From assembly GCF_001707885.1 (NCBI RefSeq), contig NZ_MASS01000036.1, positions 1 through 42,976 on the forward strand: a stretch of 42,976 bases of DNA, read 5' to 3'. Source of the stretch: Desulfosporosinus cupriresistens (lineage in GTDB: Bacteria > Bacillota > Desulfitobacteriia > Desulfitobacteriales > Desulfitobacteriaceae). The notes under the pieces are model-generated. The model did not search any database and was not told the DNA's origin. It saw only the letters and a program-made list of their open reading frames with translations. The position numbers and the translations under genes are program-made. This document shows, piece by piece, positions 7,520 to 16,500 of the stretch (its first letter is position 1; every line of letters starts with the position of its first letter).

Positions 7520-8587
7520 ATGATCTCGAGATTTAATAAAACGACTCTGAAATGGACTATTGCAGTTCTAGCCTTGATACTTGTTGTAGGATGCTCTAGT
7601 CAGAATCAAAAGGACCCTACAACTAACAGTCAGCAAACGACTAATGATAACCTATCTACCGCTCCTTCTTCATCATCAACTGACTTAAACTCAATCATAT
7701 ACAAAAATGCCCAATACGGTTTTAACTTTACTCTGCCAAAGAGTTGGAAAGGCTATTCGATCATGAGTACCAAATGGGAGGGCTTAACCCAAGAGGGTAA
7801 ACAGACTGGAGAAACAATGCTGGAAACAGGTCCGATGATTTCTATCAGGCACCCTCAATGGACTCCCGAAACCCCGCGACAGGATATCCCCATCCTGATA
7901 TTTACTCTTAACCAATGGAACTCACTTCAGCAGGGAGTATTCCATATAGGGGCAGCCCCTATAGGACCAAGTGAACTGGGTGGTAATAATAGTTACGTTT
8001 TTGCACTGCCTGCACGTTACAACTTTGCCTACTTGCCAGGGTATAAAGAAGTAGAAACGATTTTAGGAAGTAATCCTCTTCAGACTACTCAAATAACGCA
8101 ACTACATCCTGATGCTACGGAATCGTTGTTATTTAATATGATGGTCTTAGGTGAACAAGGTAAAGTAATTTACAGCGATTTTTCAGCGAAAACAACTACA
8201 ATTGAAGAGGTCGAAAAGCAATGGGGAAAAGCTGATAAAACAGATTATGTTGCAACCGCTAATGGTTGCTATGCTACCTATACGAGCCATAATCTTGTGT
8301 TTGGCCTAAATAAGGGAGAGCAAATATTTGAAATTCGTTCTTATGATAGTCGATTAAAGGGCATAACCCTTGTCGCAACAAAAAAAATTTTAGGGACTCC
8401 AGCATATGATGTGAAGAATAACGGTCAAGAAATCATTGGATATACGGCAGGGACTGAGTTCAAAGTTGAAATGGTCTTCCCTCAACCGACAACGGATAAT
8501 CCTGACCCAGTGATTGATCATTATAATGTTCTTTATCCACAAGGGACTGTTAACAGGATGGCAGACGATCCAGGGAGACAATGGTAA
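7520..8587 (+). CDS. Secreted lipoprotein of unknown function
   Basis: The 355-residue protein begins with a positively charged, hydrophobic signal ending in the lipobox LVVGC, so the mature form should be lipid-anchored on the outer face of the membrane. A Ser/Thr/Asn/Gln-rich linker (about 27-57) precedes the segment YGFNFTLPKSWKGYSI, which resembles the start of PsbP-like or related beta-rich domains in Firmicute lipoproteins. I do not recognise the rest. The start follows AAGGAGA. It lies 40 bases after def with no terminator between, so it may belong to that transcript. A strong terminator follows at 8686-8729. Confidence 0.7.
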   Translation: MISRFNKTTLKWTIAVLALILVVGCSSQNQKDPTTNSQQTTNDNLSTAPSSSSTDLNSIIYKNAQYGFNFTLPKSWKGYSIMSTKWEGLTQEGKQTGETMLETGPMISIRHPQWTPETPRQDIPILIFTLNQWNSLQQGVFHIGAAPIGPSELGGNNSYVFALPARYNFAYLPGYKEVETILGSNPLQTTQITQLHPDATESLLFNMMVLGEQGKVIYSDFSAKTTTIEEVEKQWGKADKTDYVATANGCYATYTSHNLVFGLNKGEQIFEIRSYDSRLKGITLVATKKILGTPAYDVKNNGQEIIGYTAGTEFKVEMVFPQPTTDNPDPVIDHYNVLYPQGTVNRMADDPGRQW

Positions 8588-8685
8588 TACCGCCCGAGCC
8601 ATAATAATTGAAAAAACGGAGAAGTAGGGTTAAGCTGTAGAATAGTGGACGCCTTCTGGAGTCAAATCTAAAGGTTCGACGTGTA

Positions 8686-8729
8686 AAAAGGGAAGCTAAT
8701 TCATATAATCGTGAATTAGCTTCCCTTTT
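8686..8729. terminator. Perfect 18-bp stem terminator after the lipoprotein gene
   Basis: Two 18-base arms (8686-8703 and 8712-8729) are exact reverse complements around an 8-base loop. Their outer ends are A- and T-runs, so the hairpin can work in both directions. It would end the lipoprotein transcript. Confidence 0.8.
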
Positions 8730-8840
8730 AGTATCAAGTCAGAGAAAGTATAACTTTATATTTCTACTTTCAGGAAGGCCCTTCTCGCGATCACGGCAAG
8801 CGCATAAGCGCAATTAGGCGGCCGCCTTCGCCAAGGCTAA

Positions 8841-8910
8841 CAAGAAGGCTAATACGTGCGAAGACAGTGTCTGCAAGAAGGGTTAATACGTGCGAAGACA
8901 GTGTCTTCGT
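8841..8910. repeat. Tandem imperfect repeat of about 34 bp with internal palindrome
   Basis: The 23-base core TAATACGTGCGAAGACAGTG plus TCT occurs at 8850-8872 and again at 8884-8906, each preceded by CAAGAAGG. The second copy ends in a perfect inverted repeat CGAAGACA-G-TGTCTTCG (8893-8909). The flanking sequence from 8770 is unusually GC-rich and contains the palindrome GGCGGCCGCC (8818-8827). No ORF spans it. It fills the gap between the convergent lipoprotein and NlpC/P60 genes and looks like an extragenic repetitive element. Confidence 0.6.
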
Positions 8911-8943
8911 GCGGGCACCAGCCAAGTTTTCTATACATTCAGG

Positions 8944-9693
8944 CTATAATATTCGTTTGGCGCCAAGGAAGACGGACTGCCAATAAGATCCCAACGTATA
9001 AATGGTTACGCCTTTAGAGCTAGAAGCGTTAATAAATTGTCCATTACCGACAAAGATTCCCACGTGATCAACGACCCCGTTTTTTGCTAGAGAAAAGAAG
9101 ACTAGATCTCCTGCCTTTAAATTGCTAAAGGAGACGGAAGTACCAATATTATATTGATCACGCGAAACTCTGGGAAGATTTATCCCATGTTTAGCAAAAA
9201 CATACTGAACAAAACCTGAACAATCAAATCCTGAGGGTGTCGTTCCACCATACACATATTTAACCCCAATATATTGCTTAGAAGTAGCGATAACTGCACT
9301 TGCTTTAGAAGTCTCAGTAGTTGTTTTGGTAGATAAAGAAGGTGCGGTTAGCGAACTTGATGACTTTGCAGGTTGTGTTTTCGCCTGTTTTGTTGTAGTT
9401 GAAGGAGTATTTGTTTTAGCTGGAGTTGACTTAGTAGGGGAAGGCGTACTTGTTTTAGTAGTAACTATAGTTTTAGGTGTTGGAATACTTTTTGCTACTT
9501 CTGGGGGAGCAGATTTTGGTGTTGGTGTGGGTATTGGTTGAGGGTATAAATCCCCCATTGCGTTTTTTATTGTTTTTGGATATAAATCACCCGATACTTT
9601 CTCAGGTGCTGCTGTGATAATCATCACAAATAAGAATATAGAAATGACGGGAAAATAGAGAAGAAACCATTTCGAGTTTTTCATATTCTTCAT
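8944..9693 (-). CDS. NlpC/P60-family cell-wall endopeptidase with Pro/Thr-rich linker
   Basis: The 249-residue protein has an N-terminal signal/anchor (about 9-28), a long Pro/Thr/Ser/Lys-rich linker (about 50-130) and a C-terminal NlpC/P60 domain (about 132-249). The catalytic cysteine is C158 in FDCSG and the histidine is H210 in DHVGI; N222 is the likely third residue. Such enzymes cleave D-gamma-glutamyl-diaminopimelate links in peptidoglycan, and here would act outside the membrane. The linker has two copies of GDLYP near its start. There is no LysM or SH3 domain. The start is ATG 9693 after AAGGATGAAG on the minus strand; M4 is an alternative. It has no close partner gene. Confidence 0.85.
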   Translation of the reverse strand: MKNMKNSKWFLLYFPVISIFLFVMIITAAPEKVSGDLYPKTIKNAMGDLYPQPIPTPTPKSAPPEVAKSIPTPKTIVTTKTSTPSPTKSTPAKTNTPSTTTKQAKTQPAKSSSSLTAPSLSTKTTTETSKASAVIATSKQYIGVKYVYGGTTPSGFDCSGFVQYVFAKHGINLPRVSRDQYNIGTSVSFSNLKAGDLVFFSLAKNGVVDHVGIFVGNGQFINASSSKGVTIYTLGSYWQSVFLGAKRIL

Positions 9694-9977
9694 CCTTTCA
9701 ATACTTTTTGAAGGAGAAAGGGGTTTGAATAGGCCTCTAAAATGACAACGGCATTACGATAGCGAAGTTGTCTTTAGTATAGAGGATATTTGAAGGCTTG
9801 TCTTTGGTAAGTTATTCTGAATATGGAAAACGAAACAAGTCCCCAGCTCAAATCGTCAAGGCCTGCAAAATATCTATTAAATAACTTCAGGCGTTTTGGT
9901 AAACAATTATTAATGAAGCTAAGAATAGTTCGACAAGTTATATCATTTTTATTTAGGCGATTTTCCATTTACAGGTG

Positions 9978-9983
9978 TATAAT
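9978..9983 (+). promoter_or_regulatory. -10 box upstream of the phasin-like gene
   Basis: A perfect TATAAT lies 24 bases before the phasin-like start. No good -35 box is found at the matching distance, so the promoter is only partly supported. The rest of the 313-base gap (9694-10006) contains the divergent upstream region of the NlpC/P60 gene and only overlapping, implausible short ORFs. Confidence 0.45.
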
Positions 9984-10006
9984 AAAAAGACAAAGGGGGA
10001 GATGGC

Positions 10007-10297
10007 ATGAAAGACCTAATAAATAAAGGATTGGCCTTCGGTTTAGGACTTGCAGTCGTTAGTAAAGAACAGATTGAGAAATTTGTTGACGAAATGGTTA
10101 AGAAAGGCGAAGTTTCCTCTGCAGAATCGAAAGACTTGATGCGAGAGTTGTTTGAAAAAGGGGAAGCGGAGAAGAAAGAAATGAATGCACGTATTCACGA
10201 ACAATTAGAAAAGTTTTTGAAGGACTTGAATATCCCGACTAAAGCTGACCTAGAGCGTCTGGAAAAACGGATTCAAGAATTGGAAAATAAACAATAG
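10007..10297 (+). CDS. Phasin-like small coiled-coil protein
   Basis: The 96-residue protein has a short hydrophobic start (KGLAFGLGLAVVSKEQI) and a highly charged helical remainder ending in a leucine-heptad coiled coil (about 60-95). This matches the short phasin/PhaF-like family found next to ABC1 kinase genes in many clostridia. The start ATG 10007 follows GGGGGAGATGGC. It precedes the kinase gene and is separated from it by a hairpin, suggesting partly shared expression. No polyhydroxyalkanoate synthase gene is present in the window, so a granule role is not supported here; it may act with the kinase at the membrane. Family call is moderate. Confidence 0.65.
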   Translation: MKDLINKGLAFGLGLAVVSKEQIEKFVDEMVKKGEVSSAESKDLMRELFEKGEAEKKEMNARIHEQLEKFLKDLNIPTKADLERLEKRIQELENKQ

Positions 10298-10302
10298 ATC
10301 AA

Positions 10303-10327
10303 AGGGCCTGAACATAGTTCAGGCCCT
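10303..10327 (+). terminator. Hairpin between phasin-like and kinase genes
   Basis: AGGGCCTGAAC (10303-10313) pairs perfectly with GTTCAGGCCCT (10317-10327) around a 3-base loop. It lacks a long U-tract (CTATCAG follows), so it may be an attenuator or RNA-stability element rather than a full terminator. Confidence 0.55.
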
Positions 10328-10388
10328 CTATCAGTAAACCTTGATGATGGGCGATACTCGAACATCGATGTATGAAGGGGACATTTCT

Positions 10389-12065
10389 ATGATTGGGAAA
10401 AGGATACGCCATATTAAACGCTATCGGGATGTGGCTAAAGTTCTGGCACGCCATGGGTTCGGTTTCTTTGTGGAGGAAATGGGGCTTTTACATATGCTTT
10501 CTCTGCCTAAGCGACTCTTCACGGATATGGAAGAGAGCGATCCTATGTCAGTCGGAGAACGGATTCGCCAGGTGATCGAGGAGTTAGGTCCGACTTATGT
10601 CAAAATCGGGCAGATTGCTAGTACTCGTGCCGACATCATTCCGGAAGATATCCTCCACGAATTGGAAAAATTACAAGACAATGTTCCCCCTTTTTCTTTC
10701 GAGGAAGTCGCCAGAATCATTGAAGAGGAACTGGGCTCTCCTATAGGGGATATTTTTTCTGTGTTTGAGGAGAAGGTTATAGCGGCAGCTTCCATTGGTC
10801 AAGTTCATCGTGCACAACTACGGACGGGAGAGATAGTTGCGGTGAAAGTGCAGCGCCCTCAAATTAAGGCTATGATTGAAACTGATTTAGAAATTCTTCT
10901 GGACTTAGCCACGTTGGCAGAACACCGAATGGAACGGATGGAACGTCTGCAATTACGAGAGGTTGTTGAGGAGTTTGCCAAGTCACTGCGTAATGAGTTA
11001 GATTATTCTATTGAAGCTAGAAATGCTGAGAAAATTGCTAAGCAGTTTAAGAATGATCCAAAGATTAACATACCATCAATTTATTGGGATTTCTCTACCC
11101 GTATCGTTCTCACAATGGAGTTTGTTGATGGTCAGAAACTTAATCAGTTTGAGGAAATTGAAAAAATGGGTTATGACCGAAAAGCCATTGCGGAACAGCT
11201 TGTTCAGGCGCTCTTTCATCAGATGTTAATTGAAGGCTTTTTTCATGCTGACCCTCATCCGGGAAATATCTTTCTTTTAAGCGGCGGGGTGATTTCTTTT
11301 ATCGACTTTGGCATGGTCGGAAGGCTTACCGCGGATATGAAAAATAATTTTTCTTCATTGGTTATCGCCATGATGCGTCAAAGTACGGAAAGTATGATTA
11401 AAGCAATCCTACGAATAGGGATAGTTCCCGATGAGGTTAATCTACCGCTCTTAACCAACGATGTTGACGAATTAAGGGAAAAGTATATGGATGTTCCCAT
11501 GAGTCGTATTAGCCTTGGCGTGGCAGTTAGTGACCTTTTTGTGGTTGCCTTTAAACATCAAATACGCATTCCTGCAGACTTTACCATGGTAGCAAAGTCC
11601 TTACTGATTCTTGAGGGGATCGTAGAAAAACTTGATCCGAAGCTTAGTATTATGGATATGGCCGAACCATTTGGTCGCCGACTCCTCAAGGAACGCTACC
11701 GTCCAAGTACGATTGCAGACAGGGTTTGGCATAACATCTCAGATTATGGGGATCTTTTAGTGGATCTTCCCAAACAAATGAAGGATTTAATGCGTGACTT
11801 ATTGCGGGGGCGAATTCATTTAGAGGTCAGTGTTCCGGAACTTGATATTTTTCTGAGAAAATTGGATCGAATCACGAATCAACTTTCCTTCAGTATCGTC
11901 TTGCTTTCGTTTAGTATCGTTATGGCGGGGATCATAATTGCTTCGGCTTTAGGCCACCAACCTATCTTACTTTGGCACATCCCGGTCATTGAAGTCGGTT
12001 TTACAGTGGCTACTCTCATGCTGCTTTGGTTGTTGATCTCTATTTTTAAATCCGGGAAGTTTTAG
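10389..12065 (+). CDS. ABC1/UbiB-family atypical kinase
   Basis: The preferred start is ATG 10389, eight bases after AAGGGGA, giving 558 residues; an in-frame ATG at 10341 would add 16 without a family-like sequence. Hallmarks are the KxGQ motif in YVKIGQIASTR, the Ala-rich loop AAASIGQVH, the lysine motif VAVKVQRP, HADPHPGN and the metal-binding IDFG. Two hydrophobic helices close the protein (about 502-525 and 533-553). UbiB/Coq8-type proteins are membrane-tethered ATPases tied to quinone or lipid metabolism; in a menaquinone organism the substrate is unknown. The phasin-like gene lies directly upstream, and splB follows 40 bases downstream with no clear terminator. Confidence 0.9.
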   Translation: MIGKRIRHIKRYRDVAKVLARHGFGFFVEEMGLLHMLSLPKRLFTDMEESDPMSVGERIRQVIEELGPTYVKIGQIASTRADIIPEDILHELEKLQDNVPPFSFEEVARIIEEELGSPIGDIFSVFEEKVIAAASIGQVHRAQLRTGEIVAVKVQRPQIKAMIETDLEILLDLATLAEHRMERMERLQLREVVEEFAKSLRNELDYSIEARNAEKIAKQFKNDPKINIPSIYWDFSTRIVLTMEFVDGQKLNQFEEIEKMGYDRKAIAEQLVQALFHQMLIEGFFHADPHPGNIFLLSGGVISFIDFGMVGRLTADMKNNFSSLVIAMMRQSTESMIKAILRIGIVPDEVNLPLLTNDVDELREKYMDVPMSRISLGVAVSDLFVVAFKHQIRIPADFTMVAKSLLILEGIVEKLDPKLSIMDMAEPFGRRLLKERYRPSTIADRVWHNISDYGDLLVDLPKQMKDLMRDLLRGRIHLEVSVPELDIFLRKLDRITNQLSFSIVLLSFSIVMAGIIIASALGHQPILLWHIPVIEVGFTVATLMLLWLLISIFKSGKF

Positions 12066-12105
12066 TTCATCACCCTTGGGGTAAGCTAATCCTGAGGTGA
12101 ACAAA

Positions 12106-13149
12106 ATGTCGTTTGAATTCATCCCCACTCGTGTATTTTACGAGTCAGGCGTTCTTGATTATCCCTTGGGGAAAACTTTAGTGGAACGTTTCCAGCGTAT
12201 GGGGGTGACGGTGACTCCCACTGCCTCTCATAATCGGATTACAGGAATTCCAGGAAATACTCCGGCCGCAGCGTATCGGGAAGCTAAGCGAACATTGGTA
12301 ATCGGGGTACGGCGCAGTGAGACGTTTCAATCATGTAAACCATCTGCTCATTATCAGTTACCCCTAGTCACGAGTTGTCCGGGGATGTGTGAATATTGTT
12401 ATTTGGCTACTACCTTGGGGAAAAAACCTTATGTGCGTGTTTATGTCAATTTAGAAGAGATCTTGGGCATAGCTTCAAACCTTATTCAGGAACGACTTCC
12501 CGAGATTACTCAGTTTGAAGGAGCCGCAACCTCAGATCCAGTTCCGGTGGAGCGGTATACCGGGGTCTTGAAACAGGCCATTGAATTTTTCGGATGTGAG
12601 TCCAATGGTCGTTTCCGTTTTGTTACGAAGTATACGGACGTTGATAGTTTGCTTGAGGCTAAACATGAAGGGCATACGCGTTTTCGCTTCAGTTTGAATT
12701 GTGAAGAGGTAGTGAACAAATTTGAACATGGGACTCCTTCCCCGGAGGAACGGATTATCGCCTCAGGTAAAGTGTTAAGTGCTGAGTATCCCTTAGGCTT
12801 TATTATTGCTCCCATTTTCCGGTTTGAAGGGTGGCAAGAAGCGTATCGACGGCTAATGGAGCGCTCAGCGGAAGAATTGGCAAAAAGGGCTCCATACGGA
12901 TGGTCTTCAGAGCAATTAACACTCGAATTTATCTCCCATCGCTTTACTTCGAAGGCTAAAGCGAATATATTAGGGGTTTTTCCGAACTCCTCTTTATCTA
13001 TGGAAGAGGAAGGGCGAAAGTTCAAATACGGGCAGTTTGGCTATGGAAAATATATCTACCAACCGGAAGAAATGAAGGAAATGAAGGAGTTTTTCTCTGA
13101 GCAAGCCAAGTGTTATTTTCCCTTAGCACGCGTAGAGTATTTTGTTTAG
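12106..13149 (+). CDS. splB: Spore photoproduct lyase homologue (radical SAM), hydrogen-donor Cys replaced
   Basis: The start ATG 12106, after GAGGTGA, gives 347 residues and numbering that matches Bacillus subtilis SplB without gaps through this region. The radical SAM motif is C91-x3-C95-x2-C98, with Y97 and Y99 conserved. Other SplB segments are clear: VIGVRR, KPYVRVYVN, TRFRFSLN, YPLGFIIAPI, and KYIYQ near the end. SplB repairs spore photoproduct (thymine dimers in UV-damaged spore DNA) during germination. However, the position of Cys141, which donates a hydrogen atom to the repaired thymine, is Ala here (FEGAATSD; codon 12526-12528). Activity may be altered, or the protein may be a paralogue with another substrate. 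The gene follows the kinase gene. Confidence 0.88.
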   Translation: MSFEFIPTRVFYESGVLDYPLGKTLVERFQRMGVTVTPTASHNRITGIPGNTPAAAYREAKRTLVIGVRRSETFQSCKPSAHYQLPLVTSCPGMCEYCYLATTLGKKPYVRVYVNLEEILGIASNLIQERLPEITQFEGAATSDPVPVERYTGVLKQAIEFFGCESNGRFRFVTKYTDVDSLLEAKHEGHTRFRFSLNCEEVVNKFEHGTPSPEERIIASGKVLSAEYPLGFIIAPIFRFEGWQEAYRRLMERSAEELAKRAPYGWSSEQLTLEFISHRFTSKAKANILGVFPNSSLSMEEEGRKFKYGQFGYGKYIYQPEEMKEMKEFFSEQAKCYFPLARVEYFV

Positions 13150-13200
13150 TCTTCAATGATTCTCTTGATATTTCCCAGTTTGCACCCTGAAAAATGTGAT

Positions 13201-13228
13201 TCTCTACGTTTAATTCGCAGAGATTTTT
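13201..13228 (+). terminator. Possible terminator after splB
   Basis: TCTCTACG (13201-13208) can pair with CGCAGAGA (13216-13223), with one mismatch, ahead of TTTTTATT. The rest of the 374-base gap (13150-13523) holds the exact palindrome AGGAGTACTCCT (13232-13243), a related GGAGGTACTCCT about 55 bases further on, and two purine-rich AGGAGG sites without a plausible ORF. Confidence 0.45.
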
Positions 13229-13523
13229 ATTAGGAGTACTCCTTTTTACCTCTTGGTCTGATTACACGGACACTTTTTTGAGGTTTTGGGAGGTACTCCT
13301 CTTTTGTCTTTAGGACAACAAGTTAAAGTAGACGATAAAAGGAGGGTGTATCTTTTAACATTAAAATTTTCGATTGTCGCAAGGAGGTAAAAAAAATAAT
13401 ATATAGAATGTCTAGATTAATGTGAAAATTAAGTCAAGTTATTAGACTCGGATAAAAAAGATTCCATATTGTGAGATATAACCTGGACGCTAGTGGAAGA
13501 ATTCAAAACGAGGTGATGATGAT

Positions 13524-16500
13524 GTGCTAGAACAAAATGTGCTAAATTCCGATGAACTCAAACAACGGGCCCATACCCTTGCTCTTGAAAATATCACAGT
13601 TTATCACAGGCGAGGAGCTACTCCGTTTCGTAAATTACGAAAGATCGTTGAGCAACTCGAAGCCTATAGTCATGAATTTGAAGTTGACGAAAGCATGGGA
13701 TATCCTATATTCCCCGCGATGGGATGGCTAATGGATCACGTCGACTTGTTTAAAGAACAGAACTTTAATGTTGAGAAAAATCTTTCACCATCTTACTATC
13801 GACGATTACCCAAATGGGATGCCAAATCTTCGCAAACTCGTATTTCAGTCATTTTACAAATATTTTTACAAAATATGGGTGGTAAAGCAAGCTTGCCTAT
13901 GCTTTCTCAATACATAAAAGCTTTTCAAGATATTTCTACCCTAACGATGGGCGAACTTTGGTCGATTCCGTTATTTTTACGAATAAGTTTGATTGAAGAA
14001 CTTGGCGATCTTTTTGAAGTGGTTTATGAACGTCATAAGACCCGCAAGCAGGCAGAAGAGTTGTTCCAAAAGTGGGTGCCTCATCTCGCTGATCCGGAGA
14101 AACTCAGCTCTGAGATAGATCGAACAACCAGTGACCTGAGCGTTCTCCCCACAGTTTTTGTCGTTTATATGATAGGAAGGCTCCGAGATTATGGTGCAGA
14201 GGGTATTCCTATTCGACAATGGATCGAACGCAAAATCGGTTTGCAAACAGAAGGTATCGAGAAATTAATGGGTCACGAACACCAGCTTCAAGCAAATTAC
14301 CGGGTTACTGCAGGAAATCTCATCAGCAGCTTGCGCAATGTATCCCGTTGGAACTGGGAGGAACAATTTGAACATTTAAGTGCGGTTGAACGAATTTTAG
14401 AGAATGATCCTAGCAGGATTTATCTCTTAATGGATTTTGCTAGTCGGGATCAGTTGAGACATGCAGTTGAACATATAGCTAAGACTCTGAAGGTGCAAGA
14501 ATGTTTAGTCGCCCAAACGGCTGTTTCTTTAGCAGATGAATTTTCAACAATGTTCCCTAGTGAGAAAGTTCCTCAAAAACATGTGGGTTATTATCTTGTC
14601 GATCAAGGAAAGGATGCACTCTGTGCAGCATTACGTGCGGATCGTAAAGTTTGGTATCATCCGTTGCTGCGGTTAAAGCGACATCCGACCTTTACGTTCC
14701 TAAGTTCTGTTATGAGCTTGGCAATGCTCACCTTAGTCATCTTCTGGAAAGTCGTCGGAGGGTTCTGGGATCTAAATATCTGGGTGGGTGTGGCTTTAAG
14801 TTTGGTCTTATTAGTCCCTGCGAGTGAGTGGAGCTTAAGTATCGTTAATTCTCTCATTCAACGTTGCTTTCCACCTAAAACTTTGCTGAAGCTAGAGTTC
14901 AAAGAGGGAGTAACTCCTGATTCGGCAACTATGGTGGTCATCCCTACCTTCTTGTCGAGTGAAAATGACGTTCAAAAGTTGTTACACCATATTGAGGTTC
15001 ATCATTTAGCCAATCAGGATCCGCACGTCCATTTCGCGATTTTAGGGGATTTCTGTGACGCTAGTGAGGAAACATTACCCCAAGATGGTCAAATACTACA
15101 GATTGCGCGCCAGGAGTTAGAAGACCTAAATCATAAATATCCCTGCAAGGAGGGTTCAACCTTTTATCTCTTGGTGCGCAAACGCCGTTGGAATCCTAAA
15201 GAAGGGGTCTGGATGGGGTGGGAGCGTAAACGAGGTAAGTTGACTGAATTCAATGCGCTGTTGTTGGGGGATCAAACAACTAGTTTTACAGATATACTGG
15301 GAGATACCGATATTTTTTCGAAAATAAGGTATGTCATCACGCTGGATTCAGATACAGAGTTACCTAAGGATGCTGCCAAACGTTTGATCGGAACAATGGC
15401 CCACCCTCTGAATATCCCTTTGCTTAATGAGGAGCAAACCCGAGTTGTTCGTGGATATGGCTTGTTGCAACCCAGAATTTTGGTCAAGCATGAGAGCCTG
15501 TATCGTTCGCGACTAGCGAATTGGTTTGCAGGAGCGACGGGGATAGACCCATATGCGTTTGCAATTTCCGACCCATATCAGGATTTATTCGGGCATGGAA
15601 TTTTTACGGGGAAAGGTATTTATGACTTAACGGTTTTTGACAAAATTCTCAGCCATCGTTTTCCAGACAATACCGTTTTGAGCCATGATTTGTTAGAGGG
15701 CGGGTTTTTACGAGCAGGTCTAGTCACAGATATCGAGCTAATGGATGATTTTCCTTCTAATTATTATTCCTTTCTTCAGCGCATGCATCGCTGGGTACGT
15801 GGCGATTGGCAACTCTTGCGTTGGTTTTCTCCGCTGGTAAGGAACCGAAGAGGGACGCGGCTTTGGGTTGATCTCCCGATCATCACCCGCTGGCAAATGA
15901 TAGACAATTTACGACGTAGCTTACTGGATCCAGTCTTATTAGGTTTAACGATCTTTAGTAGTTTAGGATTGCCGGGCTGGAAGATGGGCTGGTTAGGTAT
16001 TGTCATTTCAACTATTTCAATTCCGTTTTTCATTTATTCCCTGAATAGTTTTAAACACAGGTTAATGTGGCGGTGGAGATGGCGAAACCTTCTAGGTATT
16101 CTGGGACAAATTGCGGTCAAAGTTGTAATGCTACCGTTCAAGAGCGCAATTTTGCTGGATGCCATTCTTCGGACACTCTATCGCTTGCTGTTCTCCAAAA
16201 AGCATTTGTTAGAGTGGGTTACGGCAGCCGATGTCGAACGACAAAGCCCAAAAACAGTCGTCGTTTTCATTTGTCGCTTAAGTAAAGGGTATTTTTTTGT
16301 TGTACTCTTATTACTTGGAACATTAGTTTCCGATCGAGATATGGCTGAATTAGCTCTCGTAATCGGTCTATTATGGATGTTTGGCCCCTTTCTAGCGTAT
16401 TGGCTAAGTAAACCGCAACTAGATAACAAGACGGAAATGATTGCGGACGAGCGGAGCTACGTACGTGCCTTGGCTTATGATACCTGGCGCTTCTTTGAAC

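Noticed and set aside
8841..8910. Tandem repeat as a CRISPR array
   Set aside because: Only two copies, no spacers of regular length between them and no cas genes nearby.
9326..9541. 71-codon plus-strand ORF of Val/Gly repeats
   Set aside because: It is the antisense of the Pro/Thr-rich linker of the NlpC/P60 protein.
9823..10026. 67-codon ORF ahead of the phasin-like gene
   Set aside because: Very basic, no family resemblance, overlaps the better-supported start at 10007 and covers its promoter.
12510..13025. 171-codon minus-strand ORF opposite splB
   Set aside because: Shadow of a strongly coding strand; no motif and no ribosome site.
13408..13425. Tiny ORF after AAGGAGGT in front of the giant gene
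   Set aside because: Five codons only; no sign it is a real leader peptide.
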